The notes below the pieces were generated by a model, which was not told the DNA's origin, did no database searches, and was given only the letters and a program-made list of their open reading frames with translations. The translations under genes were made by a program, and so were the position numbers. Shown here one piece after another: positions 53,360-60,907 of a stretch of DNA of 64,000 bases. Origin of the DNA: G963662655 sp963666875 (GTDB taxonomy: Bacteria; Cloacimonadota; Cloacimonadia; Cloacimonadales; JAIOQZ01); contig CAXXPU010000003.1 of the NCBI GenBank assembly GCA_963666875.2, positions 1 through 64,000 on the forward strand. The letters run 5' to 3'. Numbering within the stretch: position 1 is the stretch's first letter; every line of letters begins with the position of its first letter.

Positions 53360-53698
53360 GATTCCTCCTTGGCTCTAATGATCGATAACTCTGCACCTTA
53401 TGCAGAATTTCCCTTCGGCGGACACAATTTTATTCCGCCTGTGAGCGCTGAAATTCCCCCATATAGTTTTTATGTCAAACGTTTTTTTGCGTTTCCGCTA
53501 TTTTTTTCAAAAACAACGAGTTAACCTTGAGCGCATAGGACTCAAGGATGTGTGTTTTCCCGGCATTTCTGAACAAATAGAAATGTTTGGCGAGGTCTTC
53601 GTTGGTCAAAGAAAAGGAAAAATGAGCAGGCAAAGGTGCCTGCGTACCACTTGGAAGAGAAGGGCAGGCACGGAGACCTGCCCCCTTACGCAAAATGG
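53360..53698. other. Leader/promoter region of the tuf-ribosomal operon plus two repeat hairpins
   Basis: No credible gene. On the minus strand a TTGACA lies at 53478-53473 in an A/T-rich tract, but no good -10 is at the right distance, so the start of the operon transcript is uncertain. A small hairpin CTGCA-TAAGG-TGCAG lies close to the tuf start. Two palindromes lie near pmbA: GCAGGCA/TGCCTGC (53626-53643) and GGGCAGG/CCTGCCC (53662-53683). The second, followed on the minus strand by TTCTCTT, might end pmbA transcription, but the T run is weak. The first recurs at 63952-63969. Confidence 0.5.
53626..53683. repeat. Paired GCAGGCA/GGGCAGG palindromes
   Basis: Hairpin GCAGGCA-AAGG-TGCCTGC (53626-53643) and hairpin GGGCAGG with CCTGCCC (53662-53683). 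Read on the minus strand, the surroundings of the first (GTGGTACGCAGGCA) match CTGGAACGCAGGCA at 63944-63958. Likely members of a dispersed intergenic family. Confidence 0.55.
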
Positions 53699-54994
53699 TT
53701 ACTTCCCTGAAATCACCACGCCTTTCGCGCGGATCCAGGGCAGGATACCGCTGCCAAAATCGACGCGCTCCTCGGAGATCGCGGTGATATTCATCAGAAG
53801 CTGTGCGAGGTTACCGGAGATCATGGTCTCGCTGATCGGATAGAGAAGCTTTCCATCCTTTATATAGAAGCTGTTTTTCGCCACGCCGGAGAAATCGCCG
53901 TTATCGTTGGGCTGACCGCCGGAGAACCGCGACAGCAGAATTCCCTCTTCGATCCCCGCGATCATCTCCTGCAAGGATTGATTGCCCGGCTCGATCACGA
54001 TGGCTCCACCGCCGGAGACCGCTCTTTCACCGCCGGACTTTTTTGCGCCGTATTGGGTCAGAACGAAGTTTTTCAGGACGCCATTCTCGATAATCGTCAT
54101 GTCCTGTGCAGCGTAGCCGTCCATGGTGATGTGGTATCCCACCGCGATATCTGTCGAGTTCGGGACGGAATTGATGGTGAGTTCAGGCGCCGCGATCTGC
54201 TGTCCGAGTTTATCGGCGTAAATGGACGATCCGCTGATGATGGGAATATCGCTCAGGTAGCCCAGGATGGAGCTGATGAACGAGGAGAGGCAATCCGGCG
54301 CGATGACGATCTGACCCTCGACCTTCGAAGGAAACGGCTTGGGATGCAGGTGTTCGACCGATTGCTCCATCAGGGTATCGACCGAGCCCATGCCCTGCAA
54401 TTCCTTGTCCAGATTGGTCATGCTGACGCCGGTGTAGTTGAAGGACGAGCTGATCTCGCCATCCTTGGAGGTGAACGCCGGACCGAAGCTGTAATAGCTG
54501 TTTTTTGAGACCAGGTTTACATCGTTCGTGTTAATATATAATGTATGCACGCGCGTGTAGTCGATTGATCCCATCTCGATGATGAGCTTGGGGTAGCGCT
54601 CGCGTGTGTAGGCCAGAAACGACACCAATCGGTTGTACATGCCATCCATGTCGGGGTCGTCGGGCCCGCTGCCGAATGATTCGTGCGGCTGATTCTCCGC
54701 GATATCGTTGGCGGGATCGGGCGGTGAGGATTCGATGCCCTGCATGAGCGATTCGACCGCCTTGTCGATCGCTTCCGGCTCGGTTTTATTGATGCGGATG
54801 CTGCTCTTGCGCTGGTCCTTGATGGCGCGCATGAGGAGGTTGCGTTCGAAGTTGGTGCGGATCAGGGTGATCTCGCCCACCTCGACGTTGATTTCCTGCT
54901 TTTCCACAAACGAGAAGAAGCACTCGGCCTTGTCCGCGCCGGCTTTCATCATCGCGTCGATCGCGTATTTTCCAGTAATTTCGAGCTGTTCCAT
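53699..54994 (-). CDS. pmbA: TldE/PmbA-family metallopeptidase-like protein
   Basis: 431 residues from the ATG at 54994, which overlaps the TldD stop by 1 base (TAATG). PmbA/TldE pairs with TldD; the complex cleaves unfolded peptides (microcin B17 leader, CcdA) in the cytoplasm. Motifs: ADKAECFFSFVEKQEINVEV, VEGQIVIAPDCLSSFISSIL, GYAAQDMTIIENGVLKNFVL and LSRFSGGQPNDNGDFSGVAK. As expected for this subunit there is no HExxxH motif. An insert rich in Asp/Pro (SSPPDPANDIAENQPHESFG) at about 95-115 looks disordered. Confidence 0.92.
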   Translation of the reverse strand: MEQLEITGKYAIDAMMKAGADKAECFFSFVEKQEINVEVGEITLIRTNFERNLLMRAIKDQRKSSIRINKTEPEAIDKAVESLMQGIESSPPDPANDIAENQPHESFGSGPDDPDMDGMYNRLVSFLAYTRERYPKLIIEMGSIDYTRVHTLYINTNDVNLVSKNSYYSFGPAFTSKDGEISSSFNYTGVSMTNLDKELQGMGSVDTLMEQSVEHLHPKPFPSKVEGQIVIAPDCLSSFISSILGYLSDIPIISGSSIYADKLGQQIAAPELTINSVPNSTDIAVGYHITMDGYAAQDMTIIENGVLKNFVLTQYGAKKSGGERAVSGGGAIVIEPGNQSLQEMIAGIEEGILLSRFSGGQPNDNGDFSGVAKNSFYIKDGKLLYPISETMISGNLAQLLMNITAISEERVDFGSGILPWIRAKGVVISGK

Positions 54995-56373
54995 TATCGA
55001 CCTCCGATGTTGATTCTGCACTTGATTGCCGGGCCGCCCATTCCGACGGGGATCATCTGTTTCTTGCCGCACATCCCTTCGCTGGACCACGACATGTCGT
55101 CCGAGATCATGGTGACCGTCTTGAGCATATCGAACGCCACGCCTGCGATGGTCGTATCGCGTACCGCCCTGCCCAGCTTACCGTTAGTAATCTCGTAACC
55201 GAACGGGATGCCGAACATGAATTCGCTGGTCGAATCCGCCTGTCCGTTGCTGAAACGGGTGAAGTAGTAGCCGTGTTCGATGGAGGCTATCATGTCCTCG
55301 AGCTTGCTCTTCCCGGGCAGGAAAGCCGTGTTCCGCATACGGATGAGCGGCTCGTCGTCGTAGTTGTAAGCACGTGCGTTACCGGTGGGTTCCACGCCGA
55401 AGTGCATCGCGGAAACTTTGTTGTGCAGGAACGATTTCAGGATACCGTTCTCGATCAGCACCACATCATTCGCTTCCACGCCTTCATCGTCGATATACAT
55501 CGGAACCGGGCATCGTACGCCCAATGCGGTATGCGCGAAATCGACCATGTTGACCAACGGTGACGCAACTTCCCTGTCGAGATAATGCTCCGCGATCGAT
55601 CCGCCCATCACCATGTCGGCTTCCACCGTGTGCCCGATCGCCTCATGCGCCAGCACACCCGCCAGACGCGCATCGAGTATCACGTCGTGCACGCCGGCAT
55701 CGGGATAGACACCGTCGGCCTTCAACATCAGATCTTCATAAAGTCGGTCGATGCGTGGGTAGAGCTTCTCGATATCGCCGAGGAAGTCCTGGAACTGCCC
55801 AAGACCGCCCATTGTATCCAGCAATTCTATGGTCTCGTTGTTCTTCCGGATCGTGAGCGTGAAATACATAAGCATACGAGGCAGCATCGAGAAGGTGTGC
55901 GATCCTTCCGAGGTAATCAATTGTTTCTCCATCTCGAGGGTGTTGAGAACCACTACGCTGGACACAACGTCCTTCTTCTTACTCATGTATGCCTCGAACT
56001 CGCGCACGAACTCGACTTGTTCCTTATGACCGATCGCAGGCTTTCCACTACTGTAATCGATGTCCGATGTTCCAGGGCGAGAAGGAAGTTCGGGTAGGCC
56101 GAGGTGCTTTCTCGAATCGAGGAAATTAGCGTTCTCTGTAGCCTTCGCGATAATAGTCTGCACGGTGCTTGCGTTTATCACCGGATCGGAAGCGAATCCC
56201 CAGGCGCCACGCTTATATACACGCGCCGAGAGTCCGCTCTTCGAATTGAAACTGTTATCCATCATATTCCCGTTTGCCAGCATCAGATTTCGGGTGCGGT
56301 TATCCTGAACGCGCAATTCGGTGTAATCTTTGAATTGAGACAGACAGGATTTCAAATCCATTCGTTTTACCAT
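54994..56373 (-). CDS. tldD: TldD-family zinc metallopeptidase
   Basis: 459 residues. Catalytic subunit of the TldD/TldE pair, with the zinc motif HEAIGHTVEAD (HExxxH) near residue 252 and GYEITNGKLGRAVRDTTIAG and GYYFTRFSNGQADSTSEFMF downstream. ATG 56373 is taken; an internal Met at residue 5 is possible. It is co-translated with pmbA. No natural-product precursor gene is adjacent, so this is probably the housekeeping pair. Confidence 0.93.
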   Translation of the reverse strand: MVKRMDLKSCLSQFKDYTELRVQDNRTRNLMLANGNMMDNSFNSKSGLSARVYKRGAWGFASDPVINASTVQTIIAKATENANFLDSRKHLGLPELPSRPGTSDIDYSSGKPAIGHKEQVEFVREFEAYMSKKKDVVSSVVVLNTLEMEKQLITSEGSHTFSMLPRMLMYFTLTIRKNNETIELLDTMGGLGQFQDFLGDIEKLYPRIDRLYEDLMLKADGVYPDAGVHDVILDARLAGVLAHEAIGHTVEADMVMGGSIAEHYLDREVASPLVNMVDFAHTALGVRCPVPMYIDDEGVEANDVVLIENGILKSFLHNKVSAMHFGVEPTGNARAYNYDDEPLIRMRNTAFLPGKSKLEDMIASIEHGYYFTRFSNGQADSTSEFMFGIPFGYEITNGKLGRAVRDTTIAGVAFDMLKTVTMISDDMSWSSEGMCGKKQMIPVGMGGPAIKCRINIGGR

Positions 56374-56487
56374 AATGTCTCCTTTATATAGAACGATTTA
56401 CTTTTTTACTCAGCATGTAATCATGATTTCGGGTCGATTTCTGTCAATGATTGAATTTTCCTGGCGTCGTCTGGATTCAGAAACGCA

Positions 56488-56516
56488 TTGACAAACCTCC
56501 CCTGCGCTGAATTCTT
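56488..56516 (+). promoter_or_regulatory. Possible promoter for the pyrE-pdxA-rnhB unit
   Basis: A perfect TTGACA at 56488-56493, but the -10 at 17 bases (ATTCTT) is poor. The start is at 56549, after AAGGAG. The rest of the gap 56374-56548 shows nothing else. Confidence 0.3.
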
Positions 56517-56548
56517 ACATCAAAATCAAGCACAGCAAGGAGCGAAGC

Positions 56549-57388
56549 ATGGAATTCGTTACCATTCGCAAGTTTCAGAACGACATCGAAGCCACGCTGG
56601 CGATGAATCTGCTCAAGGACAGCGGCATCGAAGCGATACTCACCGATGAACATATCATCGGCATCTACCCCTCTCTCAGCGCGATGGGCATGGGCATCAG
56701 CCTCAAAATCCCGCCCGATCGTGAAGAAGAAGCGCTTGCTATCCTGGAGCGGTTCGAGGAGTGCAAGGATCAGGAATGCGACGACGAGGAGACTGAGGGT
56801 TTCGCCACGCTTTTGAACGAAGATTCGATCACCGGGCTGCTGCAAGAAAGCGGCGCGCTCCTTACCGGGCATTTCAAGCTCACCTCCGGCCGCCACAGCG
56901 ACCGCTACATCGAGAAGATCCGCTTGATCCACCACCCGGATAAAGTCGCCGTACTCTGTCGCGAGATGGCGATGCGCCTGCGCAAGTACGATCCCGATAT
57001 CGTGGTGGGTCCTGCCATGGGCGGTATCGTGCTGGCGTACGAGGTGGCGAAGGTACTCGGCAAGCGGTTCGTATTCGCGCAGCGCAAGGACGGCGAGATG
57101 ACCGTGCGCAGCGGCTTCCCGCTGAAGAGAAGAGAAAAAGCAATCGTGATCGAGGATATCTCCACCACCGGCGGCAGCATCGTCGAGGTGATCGACGCGC
57201 TGAAGAAACGCGACATCGACGTGGTCGCGGTGGGACTGCTGGTCGATCGCTCCTGCGGAAGGCTCCGGCTCGACATGCCGCTGGAATCGCTCCTGCAACT
57301 CGACATCCCCTCCTGGGAACCGGACGAGTGTCCGCTCTGCGCCGAAGGGAAGCCGATCGACACCCCCGGATCGAGCGACAAGAAATGA
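56549..57388 (+). CDS. pyrE: DUF2007-orotate phosphoribosyltransferase fusion
   Basis: 279 residues. Residues 1-75 are a DUF2007-type ferredoxin-like domain: EFVTIRKFQNDIEATLAMNL, SGIEAILTDEHIIGI, GISLKIPPDREEEALAILE. Residues 95-260 are PyrE, which makes OMP from orotate and PRPP: LLTGHFKLTSGRHSDRYIEK, PDIVVGPAMGGIVLAYEVAK, the lysine-containing FAQRKDGEM and the PRPP loop IVIEDISTTGGSIVEVIDAL. A cysteine pair (ECPLC) lies near the end. PyrE alone is 180-210 residues, so the N-terminal domain is extra; a linker of acidic residues (CKDQECDDEETEG) joins them. The frame is open throughout with no sign of an error. The stop overlaps the pdxA fusion by 4 bases. Confidence 0.92.
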   Translation: MEFVTIRKFQNDIEATLAMNLLKDSGIEAILTDEHIIGIYPSLSAMGMGISLKIPPDREEEALAILERFEECKDQECDDEETEGFATLLNEDSITGLLQESGALLTGHFKLTSGRHSDRYIEKIRLIHHPDKVAVLCREMAMRLRKYDPDIVVGPAMGGIVLAYEVAKVLGKRFVFAQRKDGEMTVRSGFPLKRREKAIVIEDISTTGGSIVEVIDALKKRDIDVVAVGLLVDRSCGRLRLDMPLESLLQLDIPSWEPDECPLCAEGKPIDTPGSSDKK

Positions 57389-59067
57389 TCCGGCTTGCCA
57401 TCACAACCGGAGATCCTGCCGGCATCGGTCCCGAGATCGCGGTCAAAGCCCTGCAATTTTATCCCCTACGGGACGAGATATGCTATATCGTTTACGGTAC
57501 GCTGCCGGAGTACAAGGACGGCAATCGACCGGTTCGCATCGACGATCCCAACGAAGCCGAAACACCGGGCGTCCTTTATCACCTGCCGATCGAAGATCAG
57601 GAAGAATCGGGCGCGACAGCGCTGCAAATCCTGAAAAAATGCCGCGAAGGTTTGAAAAGCGACACGCTGCACGGCGTAGTCACCTGCCCGGTCTCGAAAC
57701 ACGAGATACGGAAAATCGATCCCGAGTTTATCGGACACACCGAGTTTTTCGCCGATAATCCCGACGATGTGGTGATGTCCTTCTGGGGCGATCGATTCAA
57801 CATCGCGCTCCTGACCACCCACATCCCCGTGTGCGAGATCGCGAGCCATCTGAATCCTGATATCGTGACAAAGAAGCTGCGTATCATCCACCGGCACACG
57901 AGTCGCATGATCGAAAATCCACGACTCGCGATCCTGGGAATCAATCCGCACGCCGGAGAATCGGGCGCGTTCGGTACGGAAGAAGGCATTCTCGAGCTAT
58001 CGATCGAACAACTGAAGAATGAAGGCATTGTCATCGACGGGCCCTTCCCGGCGGACACATTCTTCGCTACAAAGGCTTCCGACTACGACATGATCATATC
58101 CGCATACCACGATCAGGCGCTGATCCCCTTCAAGATGATCCATCCCAATCGCGGCGTGAACATGACGCTCGGCCTGCCCTTCGTACGGACATCCGTCGAT
58201 CACGGCACCGCGTTCGATATCGCGGGAAAAGGCATCGCGGAGGAGGGAAGCCTCGAATCCGCCATCCGTCTGGCGGAGCGTACGTTACTGGGCAAGGACA
58301 CTCGGTTCGAGCCGATCTACGACGCCTTCGCACCCTACTACGACCGATATATGGCGCACGTAAAATACGATGAGTGGGTCAACCTGATCCTCTTCCAATA
58401 CAACAAACTGCGCAAACGTTCGCCCAAGAAGGTGTTGGAGATGGCGTGCGGAACCGCGAATATCGCCTGCCGGTTGGTGAGGAAGGGCTTTACGGTCGAT
58501 GCCTGCGACCTTGCGGTATCCATGGTCAAGGCGGCATCGCGAAAGCGCTTCAAGCCGAACCTCTTCCGGCACGACATGATCGAGCCGCTCAATCGCACCG
58601 GCTACGATCTCGCGGTGATGATGTTCGACAGCCTCAACTACCTGAAATCGTCCTCGCAGATCGCGACCACCCTGAACCACATCCACGACGCGCTCCTGCC
58701 CGAGGGCGTCCTGATTTTCGACGTCACCACCGTGCGCAACTGCCGCGATAACTTCGACGGCTTCGTCAACATCGAGGACGACGGCAAATGCTACCTGGTG
58801 CATACCAGCGAGTTGAGCGAGAATGAAGACAGACAGACCACGCGGCTGACGTTCTTCCACAATCGGAAGCTCTTCTACCGACGCGACGACGAGGTGCATG
58901 TACAGCACGTCTTCCCCACCGCGGTAGTCCTCGACGAGATCGCGAAGACGCCGTTCAACCTGCTCGGAATCTATTCCATCGACAACCCGGGCAACCTCCT
59001 GCGTTCGAAACCCGACAAGCTGGACGAATCCTACGACCGGCTGTTCTTCGTGTTGGAGAAATTGTGA
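57385..59067 (+). CDS. pdxA: PdxA-SAM methyltransferase fusion
   Basis: 560 residues from the ATG at 57385 (ATGA overlap with pyrE). Residues 1-310 are 4-hydroxythreonine-4-phosphate dehydrogenase of vitamin B6 synthesis: LAITTGDPAGIGPEIAVKAL, the metal ligands His118 in GHTEFFA, His242 in SAYHDQALIPFKM and His273 in VDHGTAFDIAGKG. Residues about 320-560 are a class I SAM-dependent methyltransferase: YDRYMAHVKYDEWV, motif I VLEMACGTANIACRL (about 350-364), CDLAVSMVKAASRK, AVMMFDSLNYL and PEGVLIFDVTT. I know of no standard PdxA with such an extension; here both halves look complete and the frame is clean. The methyl acceptor is unknown. The next gene, rnhB, overlaps by 4 bases. Confidence 0.92.
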   Translation: MIRLAITTGDPAGIGPEIAVKALQFYPLRDEICYIVYGTLPEYKDGNRPVRIDDPNEAETPGVLYHLPIEDQEESGATALQILKKCREGLKSDTLHGVVTCPVSKHEIRKIDPEFIGHTEFFADNPDDVVMSFWGDRFNIALLTTHIPVCEIASHLNPDIVTKKLRIIHRHTSRMIENPRLAILGINPHAGESGAFGTEEGILELSIEQLKNEGIVIDGPFPADTFFATKASDYDMIISAYHDQALIPFKMIHPNRGVNMTLGLPFVRTSVDHGTAFDIAGKGIAEEGSLESAIRLAERTLLGKDTRFEPIYDAFAPYYDRYMAHVKYDEWVNLILFQYNKLRKRSPKKVLEMACGTANIACRLVRKGFTVDACDLAVSMVKAASRKRFKPNLFRHDMIEPLNRTGYDLAVMMFDSLNYLKSSSQIATTLNHIHDALLPEGVLIFDVTTVRNCRDNFDGFVNIEDDGKCYLVHTSELSENEDRQTTRLTFFHNRKLFYRRDDEVHVQHVFPTAVVLDEIAKTPFNLLGIYSIDNPGNLLRSKPDKLDESYDRLFFVLEKL

Positions 59068-59675
59068 TCCGCTATCTCGCCGAGTGGGATGAATATCCCG
59101 AATACACCCACATCGCCGGTATCGACGAGGCGGGACGCGGTCCGCTGGCGGGCCCGGTAGTCGTTGCGGCCGTGATCCTCGATCCAGGGAATGAGATCAA
59201 GGGTCTGAACGATTCCAAGAAGCTATCGGAAAAGAAGCGCGAAGCCCTGTTCGACGAGATTCAGCACAAAGCGCTCGCGTTTCGGATCGTCGAAATCTCG
59301 CCCGAAACTATCGACCAGATGAACATCCTCGGCGCTACCATGCACGGCATGACGCTCGCAGCCACGGGTCTCGATCTCGAACCGGAGTTTTGCCTGATCG
59401 ACGGCAACCGCATCCCGAAGGGCTTTCCTTTCGATGCCGATTTCGCCATCAAGGGTGACGGCCGGTACGCCTCCATCGCAGCGGCGTCCATCCTTGCCAA
59501 GGTCACGCGCGACCGCATCATGATCGAGTTTCACCACAAATACCCGCAATATCGCTTCGACACCAACAAAGGCTACCCGACAAAAGAACACCTCGACGCC
59601 ATCGAAAAGCATGGCATCTGCCCCATCCACCGAAGATCCTACGCACCGGTGAGTCAGATGCGGATAGGGTTTTAA
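59064..59675 (+). CDS. rnhB: Ribonuclease HII
   Basis: 203 residues with a GTG start overlapping the previous stop (GTGA). Cleaves RNA at RNA-DNA junctions. Active-site residues: the DEAGRGPLAGPVV motif (Asp, Glu), the Asp of FCLIDGNR, and Asp in the KVTRDRIMIEFH helix; KGDGRYASIAAASILAK is also diagnostic. Full length. The stop is followed directly by a repeat cluster. Confidence 0.96.
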   Translation: MIRYLAEWDEYPEYTHIAGIDEAGRGPLAGPVVVAAVILDPGNEIKGLNDSKKLSEKKREALFDEIQHKALAFRIVEISPETIDQMNILGATMHGMTLAATGLDLEPEFCLIDGNRIPKGFPFDADFAIKGDGRYASIAAASILAKVTRDRIMIEFHHKYPQYRFDTNKGYPTKEHLDAIEKHGICPIHRRSYAPVSQMRIGF

Positions 59676-59790
59676 CCCTCACCCCAACCCTCTCCCACTC
59701 CGTGGGCGAGGGAGTAGAAAAAAAGATGCGGACGGGGACATCCGCTTTCCCAAGTTCCGCAGGAACGACAGATTTTAGCCCACATGGGGG

Positions 59791-59816
59791 ATTCGATTTT
59801 GCAAGCAAAATCACAG
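59791..59816. repeat. GATTCGA...TCACAG palindrome, copy 3
   Basis: Perfect 8-base arms GATTTTGC (59795-59802) and GCAAAATC (59805-59812) with an AA loop, in the same flanks as copy 2 at 37687. It differs from copy 2 at two positions that pair with each other. Confidence 0.7.
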
Positions 59817-59916
59817 GCGTAAGCCGTGGGTAAACCGCGAACCCTCCACCCGGCAGATTTGTTCGTTTCGCGCGGCTGCCGTAATGTTCCGGGACGATGC
59901 CCTGCATGCTATAATG

Positions 59917-59960
59917 CCAACATTCTGAAGACCTCGCTAGCTCGGACATTCAGAAGTTTG
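59917..59960 (+). repeat. Asymmetric hairpin element, copy 3 (TTCNGAA core)
   Basis: CCAAC, unpaired A, TTCTGAA (59923-59929), GA, a variable inner segment, ACA, TTCAGAA (59949-59955), GTTTG. The TTCNGAA boxes are exactly complementary here; the outer arm is weak compared with copies 1 and 2. Confidence 0.6.
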
Positions 59961-60089
59961 TTTTTTGCTGACGAGGACATCCGCTTTCCCAAGTTCCGTA
60001 GGAACGGCATATTTTTAGCCCATGGTGTGAACCATGGGTTTAGATGCACCAACCGCGAACCCTCCACCCGGCAGATTTGTTCGTTTCGC

Positions 60090-60167
60090 GCGGCTGCCGT
60101 AATGTTCCGCGACTTTATTTCCATGTCCGATAGTCAGGAAGTCGCGGTATATTTACGGCAACCGCGG
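60090..60167. repeat. Long imperfect hairpin repeat, copy B
   Basis: CGCGG (60090-60094) with CCGCG (60163-60167), GCCGTAA (60097-60103) with TTACGGC (60154-60160), and CCGCGACTT (60108-60116) with AAGTCGCGG (60140-60148). The loop CATGTCCGATAGTCAGG is nearly that of copy A (4801-4893), while the middle stem differs in both strands. Confidence 0.75.
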
Positions 60168-60275
60168 GATCGGACGAAGATGCGGGTGGATGCCCATACT
60201 CCCTGCTCCCTTGCCCATGAAATGGGAGAGGGCTGGGGCGAGGGTCCCTTTCTCCACCCTGGAAATCCTGCTTCA

Positions 60276-60309
60276 AATAAAAAAAGGCGAGCCCAATCGA
60301 CCCGCCTTA
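60276..60309 (-). terminator. Intrinsic terminator of iorAB
   Basis: On the minus strand AAGGCGGG ... CTCGCCTT followed by TTTTTTATTTG, starting about 24 bases after the iorB stop. The stem pairs AAGGCG with CGCCTT. Confidence 0.75.
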
Positions 60310-60331
60310 TATATTGTATAGCGTTTGTTGA

Positions 60332-60907
60332 TTATTGACTGACCGCGTCTTTACCGGCTCTCAGCGCTTTGATGTTGAGATCGACGACCTCGTCACCCTT
60401 GCGACCGAATATATAGCGGATACCGTCTTCGAGTTTCTCGATCGGGATCTCGAGGTAGTCGGCGGCGGCGCCCAGCATCACGATATTGGATGCACGCGCG
60501 TTGCCGAGTTCCTTCGCGATGGCTTCCGCGTCGATCAGCTTGAAATGCTTCTGCTTTTTAACTTCCTGGTGAACCGCATCGACATCCGGGTAGTTCGGGA
60601 TGTTCTTGAATGCGTTCGAGCTGGTGATAAGCCATCCGCCTTCGCAGAGATACGGCACGTAGCGAAGCGCTTCGAGCGGCTCGACAGAGAGGATCATGTC
60701 GGCGCTGCCAAGAGCGATCAGATCGGAATAGATCGGCTTGCTGGAGATGCGCAGGTGCGACTGCACGTCACCGCCGCGCTGGCTCATGCCGTGAACTTCC
60801 GCCTGCTTCAGATACAGTCCGTTCTCGACTGCCGCGTAACCGATGATCGCGGCGATGGAGAGGATGCCCTGTCCACCGACTCCGGCGAGGATAATATCTT
60901 TCTTCAT
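60332..60907 (-). CDS. iorB: Indolepyruvate ferredoxin oxidoreductase, beta subunit
   Basis: 191 residues. Gamma/beta-type subunit of the 2-oxoacid:ferredoxin oxidoreductase that oxidatively decarboxylates arylpyruvates to aryl-acetyl-CoA. DIILAGVGGQGILSIAAIIG is the family start; KQAEVHGMSQRGGDVQSHLR and ADMILSVEPLEALR follow. It begins at the iorA stop (1-base overlap). Aromatic amino-acid fermentation is implied, as also suggested by the BadF-type ATPase elsewhere. Confidence 0.93.
   Translation of the reverse strand: MKKDIILAGVGGQGILSIAAIIGYAAVENGLYLKQAEVHGMSQRGGDVQSHLRISSKPIYSDLIALGSADMILSVEPLEALRYVPYLCEGGWLITSSNAFKNIPNYPDVDAVHQEVKKQKHFKLIDAEAIAKELGNARASNIVMLGAAADYLEIPIEKLEDGIRYIFGRKGDEVVDLNIKALRAGKDAVSQ

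Larger units (their letters stand above)
59676..60331. repeat. Repeat island between rnhB and iorB
   Basis: 656 bases without a gene. A 39-base repeat (CCCTCACCCCAACCCTCTCC and on) at 59676-59714 recurs inverted at 60206-60244, bracketing the island. Inside are two copies of a unit of roughly 150 bases (59736-59891 and 59975-60111) that share an exact 59-base stretch (59833-59891 and 60052-60110). The first unit contains a GATTCGA palindrome (59791-59816), the second a different hairpin, CCCATGGT-GTGA-ACCATGGG (near 60020-60039). The first is cut off half way through the long hairpin that is complete in the second (60090-60167). Between them lies a TTCNGAA-core hairpin (59917-59960). Open frames here are repeat-derived. 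Confidence 0.75.

Noticed and set aside
53475..53693. 72-codon minus-strand frame between pmbA and tuf
   Set aside because: Its N-terminal part translates the GCAGGCA palindrome repeat; it has no ribosome site.
53699..56373. TldD/PmbA as part of a microcin-type peptide cluster
   Set aside because: No precursor or modifying enzyme nearby; the pair is widespread as a housekeeping peptidase.
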